From Sporobacter sp942492735 (GTDB lineage Bacteria; Bacillota; Clostridia; Oscillospirales; Oscillospiraceae), in NCBI GenBank assembly GCA_942492735.1, contig OW818648.1, positions 1,736,001-1,800,000 on the forward strand: a DNA stretch of 64,000 bases. The letters run 5' to 3'. Every line of letters starts with the position of its first letter. Position 1 is the stretch's first letter. The notes beneath the pieces are model-generated. The model ran no database searches. It was not told where the DNA came from and saw only the letters and a list, made by a program, of their open reading frames with translations. Made by a program: the position numbers and the translations under genes. This document shows positions 43,783 to 52,536 of this stretch, one piece after another.

Positions 43783-44541
43783 ATGCAGTCACTTTATACA
43801 GCGGCTTCCGGGCTTAGAGGTCAGCAGAAGAGAATAGACACCGTGGCTTCTAATATTGCCAATAGCAGCACGACGGGTTTCAAGTCAACACGGGTTGATT
43901 TTAAAGATGCGCTGTACAACACAATGGATAATCCGGTGCTCGGGGACGGTACAGATAGCAACCTGCTGAGCGGCAGCGGCGTGATACTTAACGCAACGAG
44001 TATTGACTTCACGCAGGGCGCCAATATCGATACGGGACTCCCGTTAGATTTTGCCATTGAAGGAGCAGGCTTCTTTCAGGTTCAGGCAGAAAACGGCGAG
44101 GTGCTGTATACACGCAGCGGCAGTTTCAGTATAACTGCAATTGATAATGACAACTATCTTGTGACGCCGCAGGGGTATTTTGTACTTGACAGCAGCGGAA
44201 ACAGGATAATGATGCCGGAAATCGGCAAGGAGATCAGTATTTCAGCCAAAGGCATCATCAGTACTACTGAAGGTGAAGTCGGCACTATAGGTATTGTCAG
44301 CTTCAGCAATCCAGGCGGTTTATTGGGTGCCGGCGACACATCCTACAGAGCATCAGATGTTTCCGGACAACCGGAAATAGATGAAAATTCAGCACTGGTA
44401 CAGGGGAAACTGGAGAATTCCAACGTCAATCTCGCTCAGGAACTCACCCTTCTCATACGGTCTCAGAGGGCGTATTCACTGGCAAGCAGAGCTTTGACGA
44501 CATCGGATGACATGCAGGGACTTGCTAATAATATGCACTAG
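43783..44541 (+). CDS. flgG: Flagellar distal rod protein FlgG (FlhP-like)
   Basis: 252 residues from the ATG at 43783 (GGAGG 8 bases upstream; the open frame starting inside flgF is not used). MQSLYTAASGLRGQQKRIDT, then SNIANSSTTGFKSTRVDF and the C-terminal NSNVNLAQELTLLIRSQRAY are typical. It forms the distal rod (in B. subtilis, FlhP). The tandem flgF-flgG pair probably arose by an ancient duplication. Confidence 0.92.
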   Translation: MQSLYTAASGLRGQQKRIDTVASNIANSSTTGFKSTRVDFKDALYNTMDNPVLGDGTDSNLLSGSGVILNATSIDFTQGANIDTGLPLDFAIEGAGFFQVQAENGEVLYTRSGSFSITAIDNDNYLVTPQGYFVLDSSGNRIMMPEIGKEISISAKGIISTTEGEVGTIGIVSFSNPGGLLGAGDTSYRASDVSGQPEIDENSALVQGKLENSNVNLAQELTLLIRSQRAYSLASRALTTSDDMQGLANNMH

Positions 44542-44572
44542 ATTGGCATCGTAAAAATTTTGGGGGTAAATC

Positions 44573-44977
44573 ATGGCTATAGGCGTATGCGATTATTGCG
44601 GCAAACCGTTCAACAATGTCGGAGGAAAGCTCTGCATTCCATGTACGAAAATTGTTGACGAGACATATGTGAAGATACGGCGGTATATATATCAGAACCC
44701 AAAGGAAAGTGAATTTTTAACGATTCTTGAAGCAACTGATGTACCGGAAAAAGCACTGAACTATCTCATCAAAAAGGGCCGGATTGAGGTTGTTGGAAGT
44801 CCCAGCGGCGGTGCAAAATGCCGAGCCTGCGGCAAGGATACATCCGGCAGCGCCATCTGCGAGCAGTGCATGGCGAAGATCGTCTCTGAGAAGCTCATGA
44901 AAAAAGAAACAAAAGAAACAAAAGATACCAACCAGGTACCTGCCAAGCCGAAAATAATTCCGCTCGGTACGAAGTAA
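44573..44977 (+). CDS. yvyF: YvyF-type flagellar operon protein, zinc-ribbon
   Basis: 134 residues. Two Cys pairs at each end (CDYCGKPF...CIPCTK and CRACGKDTSGSAICEQCM) form zinc-ribbon-like modules around a central helical region (SEFLTILEATDVPEKALNYL). This matches the flagellar operon protein family that includes B. subtilis YvyF, a DNA-binding-like protein of unclear role near flgM. A Lys/Thr-rich tail follows. GGGGG lies before the ATG; flgM is next. Confidence 0.88.
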   Translation: MAIGVCDYCGKPFNNVGGKLCIPCTKIVDETYVKIRRYIYQNPKESEFLTILEATDVPEKALNYLIKKGRIEVVGSPSGGAKCRACGKDTSGSAICEQCMAKIVSEKLMKKETKETKDTNQVPAKPKIIPLGTK

Positions 44978-45009
44978 GAGTAAAAATTCCCTGTGAAAGA
45001 GTGATAAGA

Positions 45010-45306
45010 ATGAACATTAACGCAGTAAATCAAAATGCCGCTATATCCAATTACATGACTAACGTTAATAATAAGCCCGTCAAGAGTCCTATCAAAGCGG
45101 ACTTTTCAGACAGCCTTGAGTTATCCGAAGGCGCGCAGAAGTTTTCCGCGCTTTTAAAAGCGGCGAAAGACTCTATGGACAATTCCGGCAAAGCAGAGGA
45201 AGCGAAGGTTGCCGATATCATGGCCAAAATGAATGACAGCACGTACAATGTCCCGACGGGAGATGTTGTCAGCGGCATCATGAGGGGTATCCCTACCCAC
45301 ATCTAA
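45010..45306 (+). CDS. flgM: Anti-sigma-28 factor FlgM
   Basis: 98 residues from the ATG at 45010 (an in-frame GTG at 45001 is an alternative). The N-terminal half is disordered-looking; the C-terminal half (LELSEGAQKFSALLKAAKDS; KVADIMAKMNDSTYNVPTGD; VVSGIMRGI) is the sigma-binding region typical of FlgM. FlgM holds FliA inactive until it is exported through the finished hook. Its place before flgN-flgK-flgL equals that in B. subtilis. Confidence 0.9.
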   Translation: MNINAVNQNAAISNYMTNVNNKPVKSPIKADFSDSLELSEGAQKFSALLKAAKDSMDNSGKAEEAKVADIMAKMNDSTYNVPTGDVVSGIMRGIPTHI

Positions 45307-45326
45307 AACCAAAGGAGAACCATTAG

Positions 45327-45839
45327 ATGGAAGCAGTTCAAATTGCTTCGGAAGACTTGTGCGCAAATATATCAACAGCATTGGGCCTCATCGGTGCACT
45401 TACAGAAATTTCTGACAAGAAAGAAGCGTTTCTGACAGCCGGAGACATTGAAGGGCTGCGCGATGCATCTGAAAAAGAAGAGGAGATTATTGCTGCGCTA
45501 AACCGGACAGAGAAAGATAGGAAGATTGTCGCCGATGCTCTGTCACAAGCCATCGGCCTTTTTAACAAGGATATCAAACTGAAGGATATCATAGAAAATA
45601 TCACCGACAGCAAAATGAGGGAGCGCCTCACGGATTTGCGGACTAAGCTGATTGATGCAGCAGACCATTTGTCCGTGATGAACGACAAATTGGGTCAGCT
45701 GCTGCAGATGCAGATCGGTTTTACCGACTATATGATTAATCTGATTTATATACCAAAAACCAAAAGCCATTCCTATGACATTCAGGGCAGCAGGCGAGAC
45801 GAGACAAATGACCTGAGTCTGCTTGACCTTCACATCTGA
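45327..45839 (+). CDS. flgN: Flagellar export chaperone FlgN
   Basis: 170 residues, helical, with the FlgN-family pattern LTEISDKKEAFLTAGDIEGL (the L-x-x-L-x-x-I-x-x-K-K-x-A-L region) and a C-terminal coiled coil. FlgN escorts FlgK and FlgL, the hook-filament junction proteins encoded immediately downstream. AAAGGAGAA precedes the ATG. A FliT-like second helical chaperone gene is present at 3693. Confidence 0.88.
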   Translation: MEAVQIASEDLCANISTALGLIGALTEISDKKEAFLTAGDIEGLRDASEKEEEIIAALNRTEKDRKIVADALSQAIGLFNKDIKLKDIIENITDSKMRERLTDLRTKLIDAADHLSVMNDKLGQLLQMQIGFTDYMINLIYIPKTKSHSYDIQGSRRDETNDLSLLDLHI

Positions 45840-45900
45840 TTTAGACGATTAAGCGACAAGAAACTATGAACATACCGTTTTATCATTTTTCTGCGTGTGA

Positions 45901-45929
45901 TAAAGCGTTAACCGATCTATTGCCGATAC
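45901..45929 (+). promoter_or_regulatory. Sigma-28-like promoter before flgK
   Basis: TAAA (45901-45904) and GCCGATAC (45922-45929), a 7 of 8 match to the -10 element, but with a 17-base spacer rather than 15. The transcript would start about 16 bases before the flgK ATG. The spacing lowers confidence. Confidence 0.4.
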
Positions 45930-45951
45930 GCAGCGGCGGAATGGACAATGT

Positions 45952-47706
45952 ATGTCTTCAACATTCGGCATATTTGAATCCGCGAAATCCGGACTCTCCG
46001 TGTCAATGCAGCAGCTCAATGTCACGGAGCAGAATATCTCGAACGTCAATACCGCGGGCTATACACGCCAAAGAATCCTGACATCGGCTAAAGAGCCGGC
46101 GACATCGGTCTATTTGGTCGCGCAGCTGAGCAAAACGCTTGTCGGTCAAGGTGTTGAAGCTACCGGAATACAACAGATCAGGAGCTCTTACCTGGACCAG
46201 CAGTTCCGCACTTTGAATACGGGCTACAATTACAGCGCCAGCCGCAGTGATTCCCTCTCATACCTCACAGGACTATATAACGAGCTGCAAGATGACAGCA
46301 GCCTCACGTCGGCCGTCGGCAAATTTTTCTCTGCGCTGAATACGTTTTCCTCGGACACGTCAAGCAAGGAATTCAGGACAAATGTCCAGCAGCAGGCACT
46401 GAGCATGACGCAAAGCTTCAATAACGTCTATGAGGAAATGCAAAGCCTATGGCACGAGCAGAATGAGAGCATCAACACAGTGACACAGAAAGTCAATTCC
46501 ATCGCCACGAAAATCGCACAGCTGAATGATTCGATCGCCAGTGCAGTCCAAACGGGCGGTACGGCGAACGACCTAAATGATGAGAGAAATCTTCTTCTGG
46601 ACGAACTATCCGGCTATGTGAATATTACATACAGCTTGAACACAACCAACGACAGCATGGTCGATGTTAAAATTGGCGGTCTGACGCTGGTTGACGGCAA
46701 ATCGACGAATGATATAGAGGTCGACAGTTTAAACAAGCATCAAGCGGATATTGACCAAATTCTAAACGATATTGCGACGGCCAACAGTGATCCGACCGCA
46801 AATGCAGCAGCTTTAGACGCTGCAGAAGCTGCGCTCGTAGAGCTTGGGGATTTTTCGGTTACGACAAATGTTATCACCGGCACTCGGGAAGTCGCGCTCG
46901 GCGGGACAGCTCTTGTTACCGGTACAACAGCGACGCCAATTCAAGACGCTGCAGACAGCAGTCTGACAACATGGATCGCTTACAACCGCAATAACCTGAC
47001 GGTGCGAGACCACGCGACACTCGATGGCTATGAACTCAGCATAGACAGTGGCACGGTAAAAGGCGGGCAGCTCTATTCCAACATGGAGATGATCACGAGC
47101 CAGAGCGCGCTGAGCCCCGGTATCCCCTATTATATGGACCAGATTAATGCATTTGTCAGGGGAATCGCCGAGAACCTCAACACAATCAGCGAAAGCGGAT
47201 GGACGTATCCGGACGGCTTAACGCCGAGCCAGACTGGTATCAGCTTCTTCAAGGTCCCTGCCGATGGCGCCGGCGCTCCGGATTACGCGCGGATAACGGC
47301 CGGAAACTTTACGCTGAGCGATGAAGTGATTCAAAGCGTCTATAATATTGCCGGATCATCACAGGAGATTATTTTAAACAGCGATTCAACAAATTCGGGG
47401 AATAACCTCATTGCCCTCGAAATGTTCAGGAATCTGGCCAACAGCAGTTATTACGACAAGCTGAACAGTATCATAGGAAACCTCGCAATTGCTGCCGATA
47501 CGAGCGGGAGCATCATGAGCACAAAGCAGTCACTTCTCAGAAGCGTTGATACGCAGCGCCAATCAACATCGGCGGTGTCACTCGATGAGGAAACGACGAA
47601 TCTTATCATATTCCAGCAATCCTACAATGCGTGTGCCAGAATCATTACCACAATCGATGAAATGCTCAACACCATGATTAACAACATGGGTATCGTGGGC
47701 AGATAA
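45952..47706 (+). CDS. flgK: Hook-filament junction protein FlgK (HAP1)
   Basis: 584 residues. The N-terminus FGIFESAKSGLSVSMQQLNV, then TEQNISNVNTAGYTRQRI is characteristic, as are the C-terminal SVDTQRQSTSAVSLDEETTN and QQSYNACARIITTIDEMLNT. FlgK is the first junction protein on the hook. The ribosome binding site is weak (GGAATGGAC). It follows flgN by 112 bases and precedes flgL. Confidence 0.96.
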   Translation: MSSTFGIFESAKSGLSVSMQQLNVTEQNISNVNTAGYTRQRILTSAKEPATSVYLVAQLSKTLVGQGVEATGIQQIRSSYLDQQFRTLNTGYNYSASRSDSLSYLTGLYNELQDDSSLTSAVGKFFSALNTFSSDTSSKEFRTNVQQQALSMTQSFNNVYEEMQSLWHEQNESINTVTQKVNSIATKIAQLNDSIASAVQTGGTANDLNDERNLLLDELSGYVNITYSLNTTNDSMVDVKIGGLTLVDGKSTNDIEVDSLNKHQADIDQILNDIATANSDPTANAAALDAAEAALVELGDFSVTTNVITGTREVALGGTALVTGTTATPIQDAADSSLTTWIAYNRNNLTVRDHATLDGYELSIDSGTVKGGQLYSNMEMITSQSALSPGIPYYMDQINAFVRGIAENLNTISESGWTYPDGLTPSQTGISFFKVPADGAGAPDYARITAGNFTLSDEVIQSVYNIAGSSQEIILNSDSTNSGNNLIALEMFRNLANSSYYDKLNSIIGNLAIAADTSGSIMSTKQSLLRSVDTQRQSTSAVSLDEETTNLIIFQQSYNACARIITTIDEMLNTMINNMGIVGR

Positions 47707-47733
47707 AATATCCGTCATATTAAAATAATCGAA

Positions 47734-47774
47734 AAGTTCACAATGAACTAAAGTTCACAATGAACGAAAGTTCG
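47734..47774 (+). promoter_or_regulatory. Tandem GAAC-N4-GTTC palindromes before flgL
   Basis: A 17-base unit AAGTTCACAATGAAC(T/G)A occurs twice (47734, 47751) and a third time in part (47768). This creates two GAAC-N4-GTTC palindromes (47746-47757 and 47762-47773) and two GTTCA-CAA-TGAAC hairpins. The former resemble Gram-positive LexA boxes; the latter could act in the mRNA just before the flgL ribosome binding site. Confidence 0.5.
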
Positions 47775-47793
47775 TGTCGGGAGGGAGTATATC

Positions 47794-49290
47794 TTGAGAA
47801 TCACCAATTCGATGATGACGAATCAGTTTTTGACTGAATCCAATGAGGCCTTGAACCGTGTCGCGAAGTATCAGTCTCAGGTAGACTCCACAAAACGCCT
47901 CAGCGGTATAGCCGATGATCCGCAGGCGACACTGATAGCCATGAAGGCGAGAAACAAGCTATCAAATCTCGATCTTTACCAGAGCAACATTTCAACGGCC
48001 AACGGGTATCTGAAGGAAGCAGAATCGGCTGCAAGCAGCCTTAATTCACTCGTGCAATCGGCGTATGATGATATTATGTCGGCGCTGGGTGGAACAAAAA
48101 CGCCGGAAGATATGAAGATTATGGCTGAAGATCTGAAAAACCTTCAGAATGAAGTCCTATCTATATCAAATTCCAGCTTGGGGACGAGCTACATATTCGG
48201 AGGGTTTAATTACACAGGCAATGTTAACGGCGGTTCAAAACAGCCGCCATTTTCGGTAGACAGTGTGACAGGCGACCTGACCTACAACGGTATTAATGTC
48301 TCGCAGATTTCGTGGAAAGACGAATACAGCGATATGACCACCAGCATGTCGAGTTTCAGAGACAGCTTCGTCAGTATTTCGGCTGTGTTTGCAACCTCAA
48401 CGAATGAGGGTTTTGCCAAGGATAAGGCGACGTCTGCCTCGGACGCGTTGAATAATCTGGTAGCGAGCGCCAAAGAGGCAATGAACAATGCCAAGGAATT
48501 TGGCATTGATCCCAGTACGCCGAATTTTATAGCATTTGAGGCTTTTTACGATGATCTTTCCGCCGCCGCCAGCGATTTAAATACGCAAATTACCAAGGAA
48601 TTGGCAGGCAATTACATACTGGACACAGCGGCCACGCAAAAAAAAGCAGACGGTACAATCGATTATGATTATTATGCGAGTCAAGGCCTCAGCGTTTATA
48701 CGGCCGATGAGTTAGCAAATAAATTCAACATGGCAGATACGCAGACCGCGTTGAATACTGCGGCCGCCTATCTGACCGGGGCAACACCAACGATGGACAC
48801 AGTCATCTCGAATCTGAGCGGGGATATTACAATTCCGCCCGCTGTAGAGGCCTCCTTAGCAAATGAGGCTATTAATAAAACAACACTTCAGGTCGGCACG
48901 TCACAGACAGTTGATTTGACGCTCACGGGCTTGGAACTGTTAGGGACAGGAAAAAATAACCTCTATCATATTCTCGGTAAAGCCATTCAAATGCTCAACG
49001 GCACAACCAGCACGGCGGGACTTTCCAAAATGCTGAGCTCACTCCAGAACGCTCAAAGCGACGTTCTGACGCTGGGAACGAAAATTGGCGCCACACAAAA
49101 CAGGATGTCGCTCATCAGCAGCCGATACGAATCAAGTGAAATGAATTACACGCAGATGAGATCAAACGCGGAGGATGCCGATATGGCGGAATCCATCGTC
49201 AACCTGACAACAGCGCAGTCGGTTTATAACGCGGCGCTGGCAGGCGGAGCGGAAATCCTAAAAATATCACTGATTGATTTTCTGAGATAG
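47794..49290 (+). CDS. flgL: Hook-filament junction protein FlgL (HAP3)
   Basis: 498 residues from a TTG (GGGAGGGAG 6 bases upstream). The flagellin-like N-terminus MRITNSMMTNQFLTESNEAL and DSTKRLSGIADDPQATLIAM, and the C-terminus EDADMAESIVNLTTAQSVYN, identify FlgL. It is longer than the ~300 residues of the Bacillus protein because of an insertion in the central domain (about 200-400). Tandem palindromes lie just upstream. Confidence 0.95.
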   Translation: MRITNSMMTNQFLTESNEALNRVAKYQSQVDSTKRLSGIADDPQATLIAMKARNKLSNLDLYQSNISTANGYLKEAESAASSLNSLVQSAYDDIMSALGGTKTPEDMKIMAEDLKNLQNEVLSISNSSLGTSYIFGGFNYTGNVNGGSKQPPFSVDSVTGDLTYNGINVSQISWKDEYSDMTTSMSSFRDSFVSISAVFATSTNEGFAKDKATSASDALNNLVASAKEAMNNAKEFGIDPSTPNFIAFEAFYDDLSAAASDLNTQITKELAGNYILDTAATQKKADGTIDYDYYASQGLSVYTADELANKFNMADTQTALNTAAAYLTGATPTMDTVISNLSGDITIPPAVEASLANEAINKTTLQVGTSQTVDLTLTGLELLGTGKNNLYHILGKAIQMLNGTTSTAGLSKMLSSLQNAQSDVLTLGTKIGATQNRMSLISSRYESSEMNYTQMRSNAEDADMAESIVNLTTAQSVYNAALAGGAEILKISLIDFLR

Positions 49291-49362
49291 AAAAAAGGAA
49301 GCAGCTGTAAGAAGGCGAGGACCAACCGGCTTGCATAAGGTGCGGCCAATGGGAGGATTTGT

Positions 49363-49971
49363 ATGAAAATGCGAAGACTTCAAGTCGAATCACAACAAAT
49401 GGCGCGGCTCAGCATAGACGCTCAATTGGCGCGGATATCCATCAATGCGCCGACGAGAAGAATCAAGGCCGTACAGCAGCAGCGTGCCCAAATGACGGTC
49501 GATCGTGAATTCCCAAGCCTCGAAGTCGATATGCAAAGCCTCCGTAATAACATCGGTCTGAAGAGTGTCGGAACGCTGGTGCGGGAAAGCGCTGTAAAAG
49601 CGGCGCAACATGTCAAACAGGCAATCAAGGATATTGAGAATAATGGAGATTATATAGCCGCGCTCCCCAGAAGCGGCAATCCCTTCGCTCAGATTTCCAG
49701 AAGCGCGCTGGTCAGTGTCAAACAGCCGCCGGCACCCAGAGGCATTTCGGACCCGACAGTGTCCGTGAAGAGCAATACCGGTTCTCTCAGTATTGATTGG
49801 TCGATGCAGGATATTTCGATCAAGTGGGACGACTATCAAAACCCAATTATTACAATCGAAACAAAGCCCTCGGTGGAATTCGCGCTTGCCCAGGAACCGC
49901 ACCTTGAATTCAGGGTTGTTGAGCAATCGTTTCCGCCTGAAACCGGGCGGACTATAGACCAGGCAGTATAA
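49363..49971 (+). CDS. yviE: YviE family protein (DUF6470)
   Basis: 202 residues, no membrane helix. The N-terminal RLSIDAQLARISINAPTRRI and the C-terminal ISIKWDDYQNPIITIETKPS fit the YviE family. Its function is unknown; in B. subtilis it lies in the same place, between flgL and fliW. GGGAGG precedes the ATG. The repeated short beta-type patterns at the N-terminus (S-I-x-A; I-S-I-N-A-P) may indicate a flagellar accessory protein (inference). Confidence 0.85.
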   Translation: MKMRRLQVESQQMARLSIDAQLARISINAPTRRIKAVQQQRAQMTVDREFPSLEVDMQSLRNNIGLKSVGTLVRESAVKAAQHVKQAIKDIENNGDYIAALPRSGNPFAQISRSALVSVKQPPAPRGISDPTVSVKSNTGSLSIDWSMQDISIKWDDYQNPIITIETKPSVEFALAQEPHLEFRVVEQSFPPETGRTIDQAV

Positions 49972-50030
49972 GAATCCCCGCATGGCAGATCATTAATGGC
50001 CAGTTTAAGAACGTATAGGTATGGTGAACG

Positions 50031-50495
50031 ATGATGAAAATACCCACAGCTCATTTTGGAGAAGTCGAGATAGACGATAAAAAGATCCTAACCTTTGATA
50101 AAGGGCTGCCAGGTCTCGAAGCTGACAAGCGTTACGCGCTTTTATCCAATGAAGACAGCCGCCCAGTCAGTTGGCTGCAATCGCTTGATCATCGCGAGAT
50201 ATCTCTGCCGGTTATGGACCCGTTTCTTGTCTGCCCGGACTACTCCTTTGACATCTCACAAAATGATGTGGAAGCACTTGCGGTCGATGAGATAAAAGAC
50301 GTATATGTGCTGAACATATTGGTAATACCTAAAAACGTAAACGCCATGACAATCAACCTTTCAGCGCCGATTATCATTAATGTCCGCAACAGCAAAGGCT
50401 GCCAGATCATACTGGACGACAGAAAGTATCGCGTGCGTGTGCCTGTTTCCGAACTCCTCGAAAAGGCAGGCAAGGATGGTATAGAATTATGTTAG
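50031..50495 (+). CDS. fliW: Flagellar assembly factor FliW
   Basis: 154 residues. ILTFDKGLPGLEADKRYALL, then LQSLDHREISLPVMDPFLV and VLNILVIPKNVNAMTINLSA are diagnostic. FliW binds either flagellin or CsrA; when flagellin is exported, FliW frees itself, sequesters CsrA and lets flagellin mRNA be translated. Tandem ATGs at 50031 and 50034 are possible starts. It overlaps csrA by 7 bases. Confidence 0.96.
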   Translation: MMKIPTAHFGEVEIDDKKILTFDKGLPGLEADKRYALLSNEDSRPVSWLQSLDHREISLPVMDPFLVCPDYSFDISQNDVEALAVDEIKDVYVLNILVIPKNVNAMTINLSAPIIINVRNSKGCQIILDDRKYRVRVPVSELLEKAGKDGIELC

Positions 50496-50722
50496 TGCTG
50501 ACACGAAAACAAAATGAGGGCATACTGATCGGCAATGATATCGTCGTTACTGTCATTAATATTGAAGGGGATAAGATCAGGCTTGGCATCGAAGCGCCGA
50601 AGAATATCCGCGTCATACGCGAGGAACTGCTCAAGGAGATCGGACAGGAAAACAAGATGGCAGCGCATTCCGAATATCAGCCGATCCGGAAAAAATTAGA
50701 CGACACCGAAAATGCGGTGTAA
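50489..50722 (+). CDS. csrA: Carbon storage regulator CsrA
   Basis: 77 residues. MLVLTRKQNEGILIGNDIVV and the RLGIEAPKNIRVIREELLKE block are fully typical; Arg residues needed for RNA binding are kept. CsrA dimers bind GGA motifs; the flagellin leader at 19026-19066 is the expected target. It overlaps the fliW stop, which ties production of regulator and antagonist. Last gene of the flagellar operon, followed by a terminator. Confidence 0.97.
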   Translation: MLVLTRKQNEGILIGNDIVVTVINIEGDKIRLGIEAPKNIRVIREELLKEIGQENKMAAHSEYQPIRKKLDDTENAV

Positions 50723-50751
50723 AGCCCAAATTCAATAAATCCATATAAAAC

Positions 50752-50786
50752 AAAAGATTCTTCAAAACGAAGAATCTTTTTATTTC
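50752..50786 (+). terminator. Terminator of the flagellar operon
   Basis: AAAAGATTCTTC / GAAGAATCTTTT, 12 base pairs with a 5-base loop, followed by TATTTCTG. It lies 30 bases past csrA and can also serve the ferredoxin gene on the opposite strand. Confidence 0.9.
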
Positions 50787-50806
50787 TGTATTTGTTATGA
50801 ATATCG

Positions 50807-51037
50807 TTACTGCAGCGCTAATGCCCGCATCGGGCAGAAGCTGACGCATTTGCCGCAGTGGATGCATTTGTCTTGATCAACGATCGGTGCGCTGTAACCT
50901 GTCTGCGTCAAGGCACCGACGGGGCAGACACGAATCGATGGGCACGGGTGGTTCTGGGGGCAGCGCATTTTGTTAACAGTCAGCAGCGTATCACTATGTC
51001 CAGTATCACTGGATTTTCTGGTATTTCCGAAAAGCAT
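50807..51037 (-). CDS. Small 4Fe-4S ferredoxin-like protein
   Basis: 76 residues from the ATG at 51037 (GAGGTG 7 bases upstream). Two cysteine groups are visible: CPQNHPCPSIRVCPVGAL and the classic CIHCGKCVSFCPMRAL, enough for one or two 4Fe-4S clusters. The N-terminal 25 residues are polar. It is probably an electron carrier. It stands alone, convergent with csrA, with no obvious partner enzyme. Confidence 0.85.
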   Translation of the reverse strand: MLFGNTRKSSDTGHSDTLLTVNKMRCPQNHPCPSIRVCPVGALTQTGYSAPIVDQDKCIHCGKCVSFCPMRALALQ

Positions 51038-51147
51038 ATTGCAACACCTCAAAATTATGATAGATGTATTGTATATCGTTTTCGGAATAATCTCTGTGAT
51101 ATGGTCACAAGTGCGCTTTATCCGGGTTTTACTAATATATTGAATGA

Positions 51148-52029
51148 CTATTCAAACAATGATATTTGGTCTGAATACTCCTTGGTCTCAAATTCATTCA
51201 GATAATCAAATATCTGCTGATTATCACAGACGATGCCGTTGCTGCGGCATGTTTCACGGAAGATGCGTGTGAGAGTTTCGTTATGATCGCTCAGGACTTC
51301 ATAGGCATTCCCGTACTTTTCAATATACTTTTCTTTGAGTCCGGGGAAATGCTCGTTCAGCTTATTATAAAAATACTCTCTGTCTCCTTCACGCAGCGTG
51401 ACGCCGAATCCGAAGCAGATGATACCGTAAACCTTCGCCTCAATGCAATAATCAAGCAGCCCTCTCAGATTGTCCTCGGTGTCGTTTATCAGCGGCAGAA
51501 TCGGGCTCAGCCAGACAACAGTGGGTATGTGATGATCTCTCATGATATTCAAAACCTCAGCCCGCCTTTTTGTCGTGCAGACATTTGGTTCAAGTCTTCT
51601 GCATAAGTCTTCGTCATATGTCGTCAGCGTCATTTGAACAACGCATTTAGTTTTCTTGTTGATGCTATCGAGCAGGTCAAGATCGCGCAGAATCAAATCG
51701 GATTTTGTAATCATTGAGAGGCCGTAACCAAACCGATCGATGAGCTCGAAGCACGTTTTTGTGAGTTTGAGTTCGCGCTCAAGGTGCAGATAAGGGTCGC
51801 ACATCGAGCCCGTGCCGATCATGCATTTGTTTCTCTTTCTTTTCAACGCGTCCTCCAATAATGAAGGCGCGTTTATTTTGACCTCAATGTCTTCAAAGTC
51901 ATGCTGCATATTATAACACAGGCTCCGTGAATCGCAGTAGATGCAGCCGTGTGAACATCCACGGTAAAGATTCATGCCGTTCCGTGGAGATAATATCGAC
52001 TTCGCTTCTTTGTAATGTATGGTAATCAC
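51148..52029 (-). CDS. Radical SAM protein of the spore photoproduct lyase-like family
   Basis: 293 residues. The radical SAM motif C-x3-C-x2-C is in YRGCSHGCIYCDSRS near residue 25, and the motif MIGTGSMCDPYLHLERELKL and the VWLSPILPLINDTEDNLRGL region place it in the SPL-like (Rv2578c/PA0069-type) group. The function of this group is not established; a DNA repair role is sometimes suggested from the relation to spore photoproduct lyase. The start (GTG) is tentative. It is monocistronic, with a terminator-flanked small membrane gene upstream. Confidence 0.85.
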   Translation of the reverse strand: MITIHYKEAKSILSPRNGMNLYRGCSHGCIYCDSRSLCYNMQHDFEDIEVKINAPSLLEDALKRKRNKCMIGTGSMCDPYLHLERELKLTKTCFELIDRFGYGLSMITKSDLILRDLDLLDSINKKTKCVVQMTLTTYDEDLCRRLEPNVCTTKRRAEVLNIMRDHHIPTVVWLSPILPLINDTEDNLRGLLDYCIEAKVYGIICFGFGVTLREGDREYFYNKLNEHFPGLKEKYIEKYGNAYEVLSDHNETLTRIFRETCRSNGIVCDNQQIFDYLNEFETKEYSDQISLFE

Positions 52030-52058
52030 CTACTTTGAAAAGCGTTTTAAATAATTTT

Positions 52059-52083
52059 ATCGGGGGCATGTTATGCCCCCGAT
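52059..52083 (-). terminator. Terminator of the small membrane protein gene
   Basis: ATCGGGGGCAT / ATGCCCCCGAT, 11 base pairs with a 3-base loop. On the minus strand it is followed by AAAATTATTT. It lies 17 bases past the stop at 52100. Confidence 0.75.
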
Positions 52084-52099
52084 TGCTGACTTTATTCGC

Positions 52100-52285
52100 T
52101 TAGATGTCTGCGTAGTCGGTATACTCATTGCTGTGGAAAAGCATAGACTTTTTTTGGTCAATTTTCTTCATAGCATCTGAGAATAGTTCCAGAATCTCAT
52201 CCTTAAAATATACGATTGCAGTAATTGCTGCTGCCACTGCTAATATCGTCGCAACGGCGATAAATACCAACCTACATAACTTCAT
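52100..52285 (-). CDS. Small single-span membrane protein, unknown
   Basis: 61 residues from the ATG at 52285 (GGGAGG 9 bases upstream; a longer frame from 52315 is unlikely). One membrane helix (LVFIAVATILAVAAAITAIV, about 5-25) is followed by a charged tail with EILELFSDAMKKIDQ. The N-terminus MKLCR has a Cys close to the membrane. I do not recognise a family with confidence; similar short helical proteins are common in Clostridia. Its terminator follows at once. Confidence 0.7.
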   Translation of the reverse strand: MKLCRLVFIAVATILAVAAAITAIVYFKDEILELFSDAMKKIDQKKSMLFHSNEYTDYADI

Positions 52286-52536
52286 ATGACATGGCCTCCC
52301 GAACTTGTAGTACATGTTTTTCTCATTTTTATTTTACACTATTTTCGTTTGAATAACAACACAAATTTTTTTAACCGAAATTAAGAAAAACGATCAAGAT
52401 CCGCTGATATAGTAAGAGTATATGTATTTCTTCCATATTCATTATATGTTGCAAAGAAAGTCTGGATATGATATTATCACCAAATAGAACAGCAGTTGAG
52501 TCAGATGATGAGAAACCAATTTAAGGGGGCTTTACC
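52286..52536. other. Divergent gap between two small genes
   Basis: About 250 AT-rich bases separate the small membrane protein from the gene at 52537. I see no structured element or convincing promoter hexamers here. Confidence 0.4.
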
